Source of the DNA: Ophioderma brevispina
Taxonomy: Eukaryota > Echinodermata > Ophiuroidea > Amphilepidida > Ophiodermatidae
Length of the DNA: 64,000 nt
Direction of reading: 5' to 3'
Assembly: GCA_023653785.1 (NCBI GenBank)
Contig: JAMKCH010084880.1
Location: forward strand, 1-64,000
Part shown: one piece after another, positions 1-11,984 of the stretch
Layout: every line of letters begins with the position of its first letter
How positions within the stretch are numbered: position 1 is the first letter of the stretch
Program-made: the position numbers and the translations under genes
The notes under the pieces: model-generated
What the model saw: only the letters and a program-made list of their open reading frames with translations
Told to the model about the DNA's origin: nothing
Database searches by the model: none

Positions 1-13
1 TAGCACTGTCCAC

Positions 14-1165
14 TCAGCCACTAACAGCAACGATGGTTGCTGTTAGTGCGCTAACCATGAGATGTCTTATGGTTAGGAAACCACAAGAGTTTTTTGTGGC
101 TATCTTAACAGCAAGTGCATCTACACGGTCACTAGCAGGAACTACCTCAATGTAAAGGTCATACATAGTGTCAGGGCCGCCAGCCACCAAGCCGCTTGGT
201 GTACGCCCTATCGCTTGAACTACGTCGTCGGGCGGCACCGCTCCAAAGTTGAATTAAGTCAACTCAATGCGATGCCGCGTTGGAAAAGCGGCAGGCCCGA
301 GCGGCAGGGAGATCCAATTTATTGGCCTGAGCTTTCCTGCTGGCGTCACCGCTAGCGATTCTTACATGATGCGTAGGACGTAAAATTGAGTCATCCGAGC
401 GGCAAAGCAGTAAGTGGCATGCACTTTACAACGAACCTGTAGTGAAAACAATTGGCACTAACAGCGAACTCCCTAACACGACCGGTGAACTTGGCCTAAT
501 GTGGAGGATTATTGTAATGATGGGTTGGGTTGAATTGGCTAGTTGTCAAACTGGGGGAGGGGGGTTGTGACTCCACAACATGTTGCGGCCCCACATCATG
601 CATGACGGTTGTGTAATGATGCTGGTCAGGTGGCTGTTACATGGGTGAGCAGCATCCACTATAAAATTCATCTTAAAGTACAGGAGGAGATTTTTTAGGA
701 TAAGAATTCTCTCAAATTCACTGGATCGGTTGTAGACCACTCCGAGAACATTCGAAGGTTTATTGGAACCAAACAGGTGAAAAAGAAAACCGCAAATCCT
801 TGTTTTGAACTTGCCTGCTATTGTAATCGTTCCCCATAGAAAACCGTGCTTGACTTTGGCGTGCACGACAGAAACTACTAAATCATCATCTATTACATAA
901 AGACGGCATATTGCTTATTCCACTTCAGGTGGATCGAATCACTTGGTAGCATTCCCATAATGTAAGAAAAACCAGGGTTCGACAAAAATTGGGGGCGCTC
1001 TGGAACATCTCCTCTGTCTCTTTAACCAAATAGCCAATGAACTTCAAACTTGGTATGGTGATGATAAGGTATATAGTCAGAGGACAGATTAAGGACAAAT
1101 TTGATTTGTGCATCTGACGTTAATTTGACTGTGCAGAACAACTATCTGCTGGAATTATCTGATGA
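14..1165 (-). pseudogene. Degenerate coding block, unrecognised
   Basis: On the minus strand this stretch reads as several long, protein-like segments separated by stops and frame changes. The main open pieces lie at about 14-250, 270-360, 546-905 and 925-1165, all on the same strand and in a consistent order. Codon third positions look mixed rather than AT-drifted, and GC is higher over 170-480 than in the surrounding DNA. The last piece ends at a TGA near position 14 and contains the words GRTPSGLVAGGP and MYDLYIEVV. The 546-866 piece contains HAKVKHGFLWGTITIAG. No ATG or splice signals could be assigned. I do not recognise the family. It could be a dead host gene, a mobile-element gene or an old viral insertion. 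The sequence shows only that it is broken. Confidence 0.4.
19..76. repeat. Two adjacent perfect hairpins
   Basis: Positions 19-31 (CACTAACAGCAAC) and 36-48 (GTTGCTGTTAGTG) form a perfect 13-bp stem with a 4-base loop. Immediately after it, 51-58 (CTAACCAT) pairs with 69-76 (ATGGTTAG). Both lie inside the end of the degenerate coding block, so they could be chance palindromes created by codons or the edge of a fold-back element. Confidence 0.55.
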
Positions 1166-1999
1166 CAGTCCAAACTTATCAAAAAAGAGAAAGTGTACTT
1201 ACGTTAATTAATATTTTTTTATGATGCTCCCATGTTTTTCAATGAGGTCCTCTGACTCAATGTTGATATTGCTTTATGCAACCTTGCTGAGTATTTGATA
1301 GTGTGTGTGAGTCAAAAGCCCAACTTACATTTTTAAAATAATTTTTGTTCATATTTGCCCCGCCCAACTACACATTCAAACCAATCACGGTTTGCTTTAA
1401 AAACCTACTTACAGGGCATCGTAATTTTTCGGTGCATAAGTTCTTGTTGTAATATGAGTTGGTCAAAACTTCTAGTCGACATTATAAAATTATATTGAAC
1501 ATATATATGATGGACAGCACTATAACTTTTTTGCTGCTGTTTAATGATTGTTCTACACCTGTATTTAGAGGTGTAATTTGTCAATACTGGACAAATGGAA
1601 ATGATTGAGACAGAAAGTAATTAGAGCTTCTCAAAAGATTTCACACAAAATAGCCAATCACTGGAAATGCAAATCACTTTGATTGTCAGATGCTGCTAAC
1701 ACTTAATTATGGATCGCGTCCTCCGCAAAACCCATTAATGAAGCATTAATAGACGCCAAACAGGAAATAAGCAAAAATGCAAATGTGCATCGACGACCAT
1801 GGAGTGCTTTAACTGAAATGCACTAGTGGGGAGCAAAAATGTCATGTCAAACAGGCTGCACATGTTATATTTTTGAGTTGTCAATCTCCCAAGTGTCTCT
1901 CCTCTTTTGCTCTTTCTATCCCTCCCTCTCTCTCTCTCTCTTCTATACACACTCATATCCACAATATTGCGGTAAATGGTCTAAACAAATGAAAAACAA
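1166..1999. other. AT-rich stretch, no gene seen
   Basis: No convincing frame or repeat is visible apart from a short CT-rich run at about 1918-1942. The open frame at 1735-1962 on the minus strand mostly translates that CT run and is not credible. Confidence 0.5.
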
Positions 2000-2083
2000 A
2001 TGCACACACACATGAGCAATACATGCGCATATGCATGCAGACGCATGCACACACACACACACACACACATACACACACACACA
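2000..2083. repeat. CA/CATG microsatellite
   Basis: Starts with degenerate CACATG/GCATGC words and becomes an almost pure (CA)n tract at 2047-2083. Followed by a pyrimidine-rich stretch to about 2265. Confidence 0.9.
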
Positions 2084-2261
2084 AGAGGTGATGATTCTCT
2101 TTTCTCCCTATCCTTTATTTACCCTTCTCAGATATCACTTTCTTTTTCTTCCTCTTTCCTATTTGTCTCTCTACCTTTAATATTAAACAATTTTCACATA
2201 TTCTATTTTGAATTTCCGTCTCTTTCTCTTGTGCTACCTTTGTCCTTTATTGTCCCCGCCG

Positions 2262-2880
2262 CACAAGTTCGGAACGGGGACATGAAATGAGCAGCGTCTG
2301 TTCGTCGTCCGTCCGTCCGTTCGTGACAAAAATCTTAACCCACGTTGTGTGTGAATTATCTGGACCCTAAGGGCTATGATGATGTAAACGTGGTGGGGGG
2401 CAGGAAGCGGGTTAAATGCGTTTTCGGACCTGATTAGATTTTGGGCGTAAAATATCTTAATTAAAGTATCTACTTAGCATAATTTACGGAAAAGTTCCCT
2501 GCAAGGATTGTTTACAAGTTTTCTGAGTTCCGTAGGGTTAAGGATGTAACTTGGTGGAAGGAAGCGGGCTGAAGAGTTCTCGCCCTGATTAGATTTTTGG
2601 AATATTTCGGGCAAAATGGTATTGCCAAATGAGCTAATAATATGCAAAAATCAGCGTAAATCACGCTATTTTTGAAAGGTACATCGGATATGTGAAATGC
2701 AAAATTCTTTCACTGCATGAAAGGCCTATCATGGTGCGCATTCTTCTTTGACATTTTAAAGCGTGGATATATGCGGTCAGGTATGCAAATGAGCTATTAA
2801 ATATGCATAATTGCTGTATCGCAAAACGTAGATCAGATATACAAAATTCCTTCACTATGTGAAAGACTACTCTGCCTTAC
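2262..2880. repeat. Dispersed repeat with CCGT array
   Basis: Opens with CCCCGCCGCACAAGTTCGGA and a short tandem CCGTCCGTCCGTTCGTG run. It contains internal direct repeats: the block around 2395-2445 (AGGAAGCGGGTTAAA..CTGATTAGATTTT) recurs at about 2561-2605. A second pair of related blocks (ATGCAAAA..ACATCGGATATGTGAAATGCA and its relative) lies at about 2640-2710 and 2800-2870. The layout resembles the dispersed, internally repetitive elements at 38.4-38.8 and 48.1-48.5 kb. No coding capacity was found. Class unknown. Confidence 0.5.
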
Positions 2881-3000
2881 ATCTTTTGTGTCAATTCATA
2901 ATTGGGTCAAAGTGGCTTTTGGGCAATTAAAGGGGCATTCTGGTGCATGACCTAAGTAAATGTGCATAAGTTGTATCGCTGAAATGGTTACAGTGGTAGA

Positions 3001-3205
3001 ACAGGGCGGGGGGGGGGGGGGGAAGGAGGAGAGAGGTAAGGGGGCTGGGGGAAGGGAAGGAGAGCGGCGCGTCGCGGTGGGGGGGGGGGTGGGGTGGGCC
3101 GGGAGGGGGCGGGGAGAGCGGGGGATGCGGGGGGCAGCGGCCACACTCTGTGTTGCCGCGGGTGTCGGGGAGGGGCGGGGAGGGGTGAGGCGGTGGGTTT
3201 TATAC
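3001..3205. repeat. G-rich, quadruplex-prone island
   Basis: About 200 bases of almost pure purine, dominated by G runs of 3 to 15 (3008-3022 is a 15-base G run), in otherwise AT-rich DNA. Many GGG runs with short loops fit the G-quadruplex pattern on the plus strand. Open frames over it on both strands encode only Gly/Arg or Pro-rich low-complexity sequence and are not genes. The base calls of such tracts are often unreliable. Confidence 0.8.
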
Positions 3206-3437
3206 ATTGCAGGTTGCAGTTATAGCATGGTAATGAGCCCGCATCGGCGGGGTGGACATATTTTCGCATCGCGTAACTACGAGTGCGCCATTGTGAAGTT
3301 AAATTACAACTCTAACATTTCTGTTGTCTTCCTCTTTTCTCACTTCGTTAATTAAGCAGTATGATCAGTAAGAACATGAAGTGGGGGTTTTTTGGTTGTT
3401 AGATGAAAAATGATAAGATTTCACCAAGTGTTACCGA

Positions 3438-3600
3438 CTGGGGTCGTTCCGAAACTATGACGTAATTTCATCTTACGCACGGCTTAAGAATTTGGTTACG
3501 ACCATGGTATAGCTTCCCAAACAGTGTACTTAAGATGCTCGTAAGGCATTTCTACCAGTAAACCTACGGCAATTTACGTTAACATAAACTAAAGCAGATT
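3438..3600. repeat. GTTCC-type transposon end fragment
   Basis: Begins ACTGGGGTCGTTCCGAAAC and contains TTACG/CGTAA words and TACTTAAGATG. The same words occur, in inverted orientation, at 5530-5769. This suggests both are ends of one family of palindromic non-autonomous DNA elements. Confidence 0.45.
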
Positions 3601-5331
3601 TAAGGTCATTCCATTCCATTGATTGGGATTAAAATTGGGCTCTGTCTGGGTGCAAAAGCTGAGACACGTGTGCGAAGTTTACTATGTGCCTCTTATCATC
3701 AGGTATGAATGATTGTTATTGTTGGTATATCTATAGAACTTAACAAGTATTAAAACAATCGGACAGGGTTCGCTTGATGGGTCGGTCACACTTGGTATGA
3801 TCGTTAATTTATTTTTTTTGTTCGCGTGTTGTGTATGTGTGTGTGTGTATAAATCTTCAATATGTTTTATTTGCGTCATGTATAGCTATGTGCTTCACTG
3901 TCATCACGGTTTTAATTAATTCGTTTAGTATAGAAATATTTAATATAGTACTATTTCAGGTAGTTATAGCTCTAGCAATGGAAATGTTTATTTAATTTCT
4001 GTGTGACCATTTGATGAATCATAATTCTTTTTGTTATTTTTTTTGTAATCGGAAAAATTTGGGAGGGTCCTGTATTATAAAAGAAATATAATTTAAAACT
4101 CAATATCGTGTCACGTGTACACGTAGCTCAGTACCATAACTACGGTAAAATGTACATTTAAATTTAATTTACTTCAAGATGCAATGAATACTAACATGCT
4201 TGGACATGGACGGTAGTGTAAAGTTTTCTCAATAAATCTAACATAGACCTATATGGATTAAGTATAATTTTTTTGTTTATTAAAAAAAGATAAAAACCTT
4301 TTTTTAATTAAATTTGCAAATTTAAAATTTTGTTTTGAGCAATGAAAATATTACTTGTTAGGGGTCAAGTTTGGTATGATAACCTACATAAAACTTATTT
4401 TCTTGTTTACTTTGAGCCAAAACGGGGATAGGTTTATAATTGTCTGCAAAAACCTGGATGTTACAAGCTGCTAGTTACCCAACCCTTACTCTAACAGCCA
4501 TATCGCATTGATGATCCCTCTTCATAAGACGCTTATGACATCTCGAGTATTTTGTATATATAAAAGCAAGGACACAATACGGTATAGGCATATTAGTTTT
4601 AGTCTTCATTAGTAACATGAATAATATAGTTGTGTGTCATATACTCGGAGCAGTTATTCATGTAGACAGTATTTAGGAATTTGAACATTTTTTAGCAAAT
4701 TAACACCTACAAATACATGTTTACTTTTCTTTAACGCCAATGCTAGCTGTAGGTCGATACGCTAGGTTGAATAATTATACAAGCGAGCTTCGCTCAATAC
4801 CCTTTAAATCTGGCCAGTGTCTTTAAGCTTACATAATAACAATGTCGTGTGACGAGTTCACCCTAGCTAGGCCTACAGTTACAGAGGGGGGACACACGTA
4901 CTATTCCTCACTTAGGTAAATGGAAAATAACCTACATTTATATATAAATTTTCACAATATTCGACATGCTGTACTAATTCACACAGTCACTTCCTAATAT
5001 GACATACTTTCAACTTGTGGAAGGGGATCACTCAACTTGGAAGTACCGTGATATATGAAAACTCGGAGGTCTTTTGGGACACGCCCCTAAAAAAATGTGA
5101 GTTGAAATACACCAAAAAGGTATTATTTTTATTTAAAAAAAAAGAATCATGTTGAAATTGTGAGAAAATCCGACAAGAGATAGGTTCTACTAAGTCTTCA
5201 AATAGTTTTGAAAATCTGTTATTGAGGACAACAAAAACAGAACTAAAACAACTCACCAAAAACACATAAACACATACACCCCACAACAATACACCCATAC
5301 ACACGCCCAAACCAAAACACAAGGGTTGCCG
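3601..5331. other. AT-rich stretch, no gene seen
   Basis: Contains a short (TG)n at about 3832-3850 and several A/T-rich runs (4265-4340). No convincing open frame. The minus-strand frame at 5032-5322 is low complexity and adjoins the C tract. Confidence 0.5.
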
Positions 5332-5347
5332 CCCCCCCCCCCCCCCC
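5332..5347. repeat. Poly-C tract (16 C)
   Basis: Uninterrupted run of 16 C followed by GGG. One of several long G/C homopolymers in the window. Confidence 0.95.
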
Positions 5348-5529
5348 GGGTCTCGCCTCGAGCATGTTCAAAATGGATTTGTAATAGTCTCCTACAATCA
5401 TCTCCCAGTCCCAGCCCTCAATCCCCTTTCCAATAAAATCACGAATAATAGCTCCTCCATAATGTCCATAATATCAACCTTTATATCGTTACATGTAAAG
5501 TCTACGTATACTCTGAGAGACGTAGAAAT

Positions 5530-5769
5530 TCGCGCAACTTTACGATAATCCTGGGACTAAGTTAAGTTTCAGGAACGAATGAAACAGTCATGGAAACGCG
5601 TAAAGGCTAGTTACGACCAGACGGAATTTTTCGTAAGTTTTGAAGAACATCTTAAGTGCCCTACTAGTTTCGGGAACGCAGTAAATTAGTAAGTGTGAAT
5701 TTACGCAAAAGTTTAGGATAGAAAGAGGCTACGACTGTCTTACGACCACGTTCGGGAACGGACCCCTGG
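5530..5769. repeat. GTTCC-type transposon end fragment, inverted
   Basis: Ends CGTTCGGGAACGGACCCCTGGT, whose reverse complement matches the start of the 3438 fragment (ACTGGGGTCGTTCC) with a few changes. Internally it carries further GTTTCGGGAACG and CTTAAG copies, so the unit is itself repetitive. No matching target duplication was found between 3438 and 5769, so I keep the two as separate fragments. Confidence 0.45.
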
Positions 5770-7226
5770 TGAGCACCTCTTTAAATCCATTTCCTCATGT
5801 GTAGTTTTCTGTTTTGGGGTTAAGGATGGTTGGCAGTACATGAAACATTTCGCTACGCTATCACGGTGGGGTTCAATTTATTTTCAAAAGGCATATCTTG
5901 TAAAAAAAAATATGGTCCTGTAGGATTTTATAGGAAATGCTTCTAAGTTAATCATTTTCATTTCTATCTTTGGTCCGTAATAGTGCTGTACATTTTAAAG
6001 TTACTCTCTCGAATTGGCAAACACAGTAAATTCAGAAGTAGACCAACAAATAGTAAATACTTTTAGTTTTTGTAAAATCTATTGGGGGTGGGGGGGGGGG
6101 GGTGACAGCTGCTTCACACCTTGCAGTGAATACGAGGATTCAAATAATCCGATCCCAGCCCCCCCCCCACGGCTTCCTCAAAAAAGTTGAGATTTTTTTA
6201 TCATTTGAGCCCATTGGCCGAAGTATAAGCATTTGTGCTCATCTATTCATGCAAATCTGATCTATTCTGGAAGAAATTCGTAATTTTTATTTTCTGTTCG
6301 TAAACAGACAAATTACAACACATTTGCCTTTGGGGGACACTATGATATAAACATTTGCACGTAACATAAAAACTCCTTGCTTGAGGATATCAATGAACCA
6401 TAAACAAATGAGGTGCTAGGATCACCAAACGCACCTTTGATATAATCATCTCCGGAAATAAAAATCTCTAGAGGATAATGAATTGAACATTTATTGCTAA
6501 AGGATGGGCTTTTTTTTCCTTTCATAAAATTTCATGCTCAAAATATTCGATGGATTGCCATAACAAACATGATGTGATCAACACATTGAGTTTGAAGTAG
6601 GATTTTCATAGCACTACTCAAAATAGTGCCCAATGTGGTCCTATAACTGTAATCCCTAATTTCAAACACTCTGGTTCATAATTTCTTGGGCACCCAATTT
6701 CCTTCCAAACAGTGCACTGTTGGATTTCCTGTATGTGGCATTTCACACAGAGATTCGCATGTTTGGAAAACAGACCGGAGTATAGACATCTCAATATGAA
6801 TAAATTTTTCACCAAAGGTTGACATAGGTTTTTTTCAGTAAGTAGAGCCCCACTTTCTACTCCAAACCAACACTTTTTGAGCTGAAACTTATGCAAAATG
6901 TTAATGACAGATGTTTTTGCAGCAGAAACATGTCACGAATTGCAACATAAAGTATTAATATTTTTTATTCCAGAGATAATTTTGAAATTGTTTACATACA
7001 TGCAAGTCAAAATTTTCCACCTTTATGCACTAGTCTCCTAATATTTCCACCATGTTTTCATCTGAATTTCTACACTTTTCTGATCAGCTGCAGACATTAA
7101 AATAAAGTGGGCGTAAACATGTTTACTGAGCACTGGAGTTTGCAGCGTACTAGTAAAGTAAAATGTGTGTGCAATCGTGTGATTGATGAATGCAAGATTT
7201 GCTTGCACTCTTAGCAGGTATTAGAT
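5770..7226. other. No gene seen; G/C runs
   Basis: Holds a G-rich run at 6084-6102 and a C run near 6160-6170. The 92-codon minus-strand frame at 6618-6896 has no recognisable motif and no supporting signals; I do not call it. Confidence 0.45.
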
Positions 7227-7400
7227 CTAATTAGCACCCCTCTCCTAAGTTCCCCCTACATTACAGGATGTTACAAATGACTATTGCCCCTCTTGAATAC
7301 CCTATACAACTAAATTTGCTGCAACATCAAAGAAAATATGGATGGGGATATACGATGATTCTGGATTCAAATAAAGCTCAAACATGTCTATGTATCGCAA

Positions 7401-7684
7401 AAGAAGGAATTTTGTAATTAGAATAATTAATATCGGAGATCCCGATAATAATTCAACGGCTCTGTAACGGCCTTCCAATATGAAATAGTCGGGAAATAGC
7501 GCCATGTACGTGTCTATCAACGCTCATCTATTATTGTTCTGTTGGTTGATGCAAGTCCCCCCCCCCAGTTCAGCGTCTTTTTCCTGAAGTGGCACTATTT
7601 TTACAATGGACAGACAGAAATTTGGCGTTTCCACTTCTGCCATTAAATTGGGGGATCCCGATTCTAATTACAAAATCACTTCTG
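7401..7684. repeat. Fold-back repeat with 16-bp perfect arms
   Basis: ATTTTGTAATTAGAAT at 7409-7424 is the exact reverse complement of 7661-7676. Similarity extends outward (AGAAG) and inward (a GATCCC word on both sides). The arms are separated by about 240 bases, a fold-back structure typical of a miniature transposon. Confidence 0.55.
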
Positions 7685-7751
7685 TTATGAAAAATACGCA
7701 CTCTGAGCATTATCATTCACAGGTATAGTTTCCTAGACAATTACCAACACA

Positions 7752-9509
7752 AGGGGTCTACATGGGTAAAAATCGACACGCGCGACAGCGCGACACGGCC
7801 TTTCTTATCCCGCGAACTTTCGACACGCAGTCTCTTATCGAGCGACGGACATTTTCCAAAAATTACTGTTATCGTTTGACACGCGTCTTTTGGGGGAAAT
7901 TAAAAACCGACGTACGACTTTCATAACTTCCGTATGCTTTGACACGCGACACCCAACTTGTGGGAAACAACTTACAAGCGATAGAAGTCTAAGGACGTAC
8001 GAAAAATACCTTCCAAAACGCGATCTTCCCGGGCGGCCTGAGAGTCTCTTTGTTTTACTAATTCAAGACAGTGTCAGTAATATGTGTTAACATTTTTGTA
8101 ATAATCGGGTTAATAATTCATCTCTGTAAAATGACAAATTGAGCAATTAAAACACATCATTTATTGAAGTGTCAAAATCTAGGTTTGTATTTTTAAATGA
8201 TTTTTTAAAAATAATTTGGACTTATTTAAACTTATTTACCCCTGTTTGTTTTTGTTTACTTCTAATTAACATATGAATGCTTGGATGTTCCATTCAATAC
8301 ACGGGGTATACGGTAAACTCAGCCTGATGAGAAAAAGTTTGTACAATCATCTTTAATTGTGGCTATTTACTTAAGCAATTATGTGATTAAAAATTACTGT
8401 GAATAGACCAAACAAAAATAGAGATTTAGATTCGACTCTGTTTTTGAGTCATGTTTTATTTACAACTTGTATTACCTCTTTGATCGTGATAGGGATTGTT
8501 GGGAATCTCGCGACCGATAAATATGATGATGCAAAATTCTTCGGGAAATCCCCCTCCGCTGCAAATTTGTTGTCAACAATACCTCATTGCGAATGTCTGG
8601 TTGGTCTTACTCGCATACTTCATTAACACCTATTAACTGCATAGCATGTAAAATGACAACAGAAAGATTCTACCGGCCCAACAAATGCAATTAGCAACAC
8701 AAAATCAATCCGCGCACGTGCATTGAAGACAGTTATTTACCGATGTCTGCTAAACATTTCTGATATAAATATCAATTTTATTTCGACATATTTTCAGCGC
8801 TTATAATATGACACACTGAATTTTGGAAAAACAAAACTTTAAATTGTTCAAACCGACATCGAATGTTGTAGAATTATGTTTTCGTGCTTAGCACTTGACT
8901 AAATCGACCAGGTGCACATTCGCAAACTTGTTTGTTGCTCGTCCTTTACACAAAGCCTAAGGCTTAGGCTCTAAACATTGTCGGACATTATTCAAATTGT
9001 ACCCAAAATAGCTCCAAAGATTGGCGATGATTAATTATTCATGCCATGCACAACATTTTTTTTTAAGACAGCGATGCAAGAGGATTTCCTAAAACAGAGG
9101 TACTGTACGTACTTAACCGGTATGTTTCCGATGATGTGACATGACATGTGACGATGTGATAAAGTTAAATATTATCCCGGAATTTTATCGCAACTGGATT
9201 CTAACTGATTCTCCACATTTTCAGCTCAAATTGGAGTAAATAATGCTAATTTATCATACTCTAAAAAAACAGAGCGTTGCCAACAAATCGGCAATAGCGC
9301 TCTCTAAATGCGTATTTTCCTGGACCCATTTGTAGGCAGAAAAATCCAACATGCGATGCCAATAAATGATCGACATCGGATGGCACACAATATAAAGATC
9401 GACACGCGACACGTTGAGCTGGGGCTAAAAAGCGAACCGCGACACTCCAAGTGCGCTTAAATCGCGACACGGCGACAGCCGTGTTAATTGGCAACCCATG
9501 TAGACCCCT
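7752..9509. mobile_element. Non-autonomous hAT-like transposon with CGACACG arrays
   Basis: Left end AGGGGTCTACATGGGT (7752-7767) is an exact inverted match to the right end 9494-9509. AACACA directly flanks both sides (7746-7751 and 9510-9515). If the boundary is shifted by one base, the flanks are an 8-base match with one mismatch, as hAT insertions give. Both subterminal regions are studded with GACACGCG/CGCGACAC words (about 7774-7798, 7821-7828, 7878-7885, 7941-7952, 9400-9413, 9438-9445, 9462-9480), all in the same orientation. These are plausible transposase-binding sites by analogy with known hAT elements. The interior has no transposase-sized frame, so the element would need a transposase from elsewhere. 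The terminal sequence and CGACAC words recur at 13401-13624. Confidence 0.75.
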
Positions 9510-9605
9510 AACACAACTGTGCAAAAATCTCACATTTGGAAAAGTGAGGGTGCTCTTCAAAAAAATGTGCTGTTATTGCTTTAAGCGCCCGGGGTGCTAA
9601 TTAGG

Positions 9606-11984
9606 TCGAGAATGGTACACCCATTTTGCCGGTGCTTCTCTGCCAACAAGATCTACCATTACTATACAGTATTATATTGCAAACTGGCCACTTGCATATT
9701 GTAGATTGAGAAAAAGCACATAAATAGGACTAAACTGTGATTTATAAACAAAAAATAAACTTTGTAATTATTGTTTTATTTATTTATTGTGTGATATCAA
9801 GTCAGAAATGCTGTTTGCATTATTTTCGTAGGGGGTCCATTTTGTAATGTTTACAAGAAAATACCAACCACACGATCATTTTTGATGTACTCAGATGGAA
9901 TTACAGGTTTAAAATATTTACTATTCACCCCGAATACTCCTCCTTAATTTGACATACAGCGCTTTTAGGGAGAGTACTACCTCTTTTTACAAGACAGTGG
10001 CTGGAATGATGTGGCTCTGACTTATGATTGTTATTTTGCTTGCTTGCCATACTGATCATTACATGCATGATTTTACTAGTTTGGATCCATGTCCCAAAAG
10101 CTATTTCAGGGCATGCAAAATTTTAAGGTCAGTGAGACAAGACACCAAGGCAATCATGCTAAGGAATAATTTTAAAATTCTGGGCATTCCTGCCTAATTT
10201 TGAGGCCTTTTAGATCTTACCTCAACACACTGTTGGAAGTTAATTTTTGGTGTATTTGTAATTTTTGCACAATGTAGATTTGAAATCGGAAAGATGTAGT
10301 TTTCAGCCACCAATTTGGAATTAGAGCCCTTTCCCTTAAAATGTATTGTTTTCCATTTGATTAATATGTTGGGGGTGGTGGGTAAAAATCTCTCAATAAA
10401 AATATGATACCATTACCGAAAATCCCAAAATCGAATGATTATAGAGGATGTAACTCTTCTTTAACTTTTTGGTTTCTGGATTTGGGCCACAATAAATAAA
10501 AAAAAAATTGAAATGTAAAAAAAAAAATTGAAAGAAATCTAAAGTGTCACACGTATTTAGTTGGAATGACATTCTCGGTATTATTAAACAGGCACACAAT
10601 TAATTCTCTATGAGCAGTTAGACAGCATACAAAATCACATTTTAAGCTCTCATATCAAACAAGTGAGTTATAGGGCCAAAGGATATCAATAAAGATGCAA
10701 AACTTAAAAAAAATATAAATTGGTCATTTCCCTCTAACTTAAGGCAATTTTCCACAAAATTTTCCCCGCCCAAAAAACATGAAATATTCCTGTTTTTGCG
10801 GGCTGCAACTGTAGTTAAGATTATAACATTTCTGACCTTTGGGACTGCAAAAAAGGATAATTTTTTTGCACAAAACAGAAGCCTAAATCTTGACCTTTTA
10901 TGCCAAGACCCACTGGTGAATTTATGACTGGTACTATGCCATAAAAATACAAAAAAAACACCTATTAGCTGTAGTTAAATTTCAAACCAGGCGAGTTCAT
11001 TCAATTTCATCTCTGTGTAAGTTAGAACACGTTGTAAATATTATTATGTCGCAAATTGCAAATTTTGATGCGAAATGTAAAAAAATAGAATTATGCCTTT
11101 CAGGGTTGAGAAAATAAAACCATAAGACGGGCGGCTACATTGTGGAGTTGTATTTTGCCTGAACAGATTTATGTGAAGCTTTGTTCTTCTCGTCTTTGGC
11201 CTATCTGTGCATTATCTCAAGGAAAATGCGACGCTAGTGATCCGGTTCATGACAGGTGCTCGTTTAGCCCACCTCCAGATTTTCGGGGCTATATATCTCG
11301 CAAAGCCGACTTCGTTTCAGGCTTTTAACTGCTATCATATATAATGATGCATACAAAGTATTCTTTGAGTCAGTAAAAAAAGACGCCATCAGTAACTTCT
11401 GAGGGGTCTCACGTAGTACTGATTATCCCCACCAAGACTTGCTGTGACTATAGAACGTTCACGTGGCAGTAACAACACATCTACACATACTGTTTTGTAA
11501 CTGTAACAGTAGAGTGAGGTATTTTGTGTGCAGTTATTTGACAATTTGCACGTGGCTTTAATCTGCAAAATGTACGTGCTGTGAATGATTTTTGTATAGA
11601 ATTGTATATTTCAAAGAAATAGATGATGAAATTGATTGGAAAATATTATTTAGAAATGTGGATGATTTGGCAATAAATAACGATTGTGCCATGAAATAAT
11701 TGTTCACATGGAGCGTTTGTAAGAAATAAGTCCATTTGATGCCTTTGGGTTTGATTGCATTAACAATTTCTTAGCCATTTATGATCACATTAGTGTTTGA
11801 TGATTCATTTTTCAGTATTCATGGGGACAATTCTTGCATAACATCTTAGCTCGGAGCTTCTGTACCTGCTTTAAGGGTTGTTTTACAATCAGGGGGTACC
11901 TCGGCTGTCTCATTTGGGTTGAAATATGAAGTTACGGTTATTTTCAATGTTGGTTTTACATGTAGGCAAGTTGAGAAGGTATAA
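9606..11984. other. AT-rich stretch, no gene seen
   Basis: Only short A/T runs (about 10500-10530) are visible. The small frames here lack coding character and supporting signals. Confidence 0.45.

Larger units (their letters stand above)
7227..9605. mobile_element. Possible outer DNA element split by insertion
   Basis: The 14-base word CTAATTAGCACCCC at 7227-7240 is present as its exact reverse complement at 9592-9605. Neighbouring bases are weakly similar beyond the exact match. The 1.76-kb element at 7752-9509 lies between them. Without it, the outer unit would be about 0.6 kb. No clear target duplication was found, so the assignment is tentative. Confidence 0.35.

Noticed and set aside
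2000..2290. Open frames over CA microsatellites (also at 27210-27718, 37287-37613 and 57790-58071)
   Set aside because: They translate (CA)n, (CATG)n or (GT)n repeats into His/Thr-rich or Cys/Val-rich low complexity and have no other support.
2896..3355. Gly/Arg- and Pro-rich frames across the G-rich island
   Set aside because: Composition-driven frames open on both strands; no start or splice context.
3438..5769. A single 2.3-kb GTTCC-type transposon
   Set aside because: The ends match as inverted repeats, but no target duplication was found, and internal homology suggests two separate fragments.
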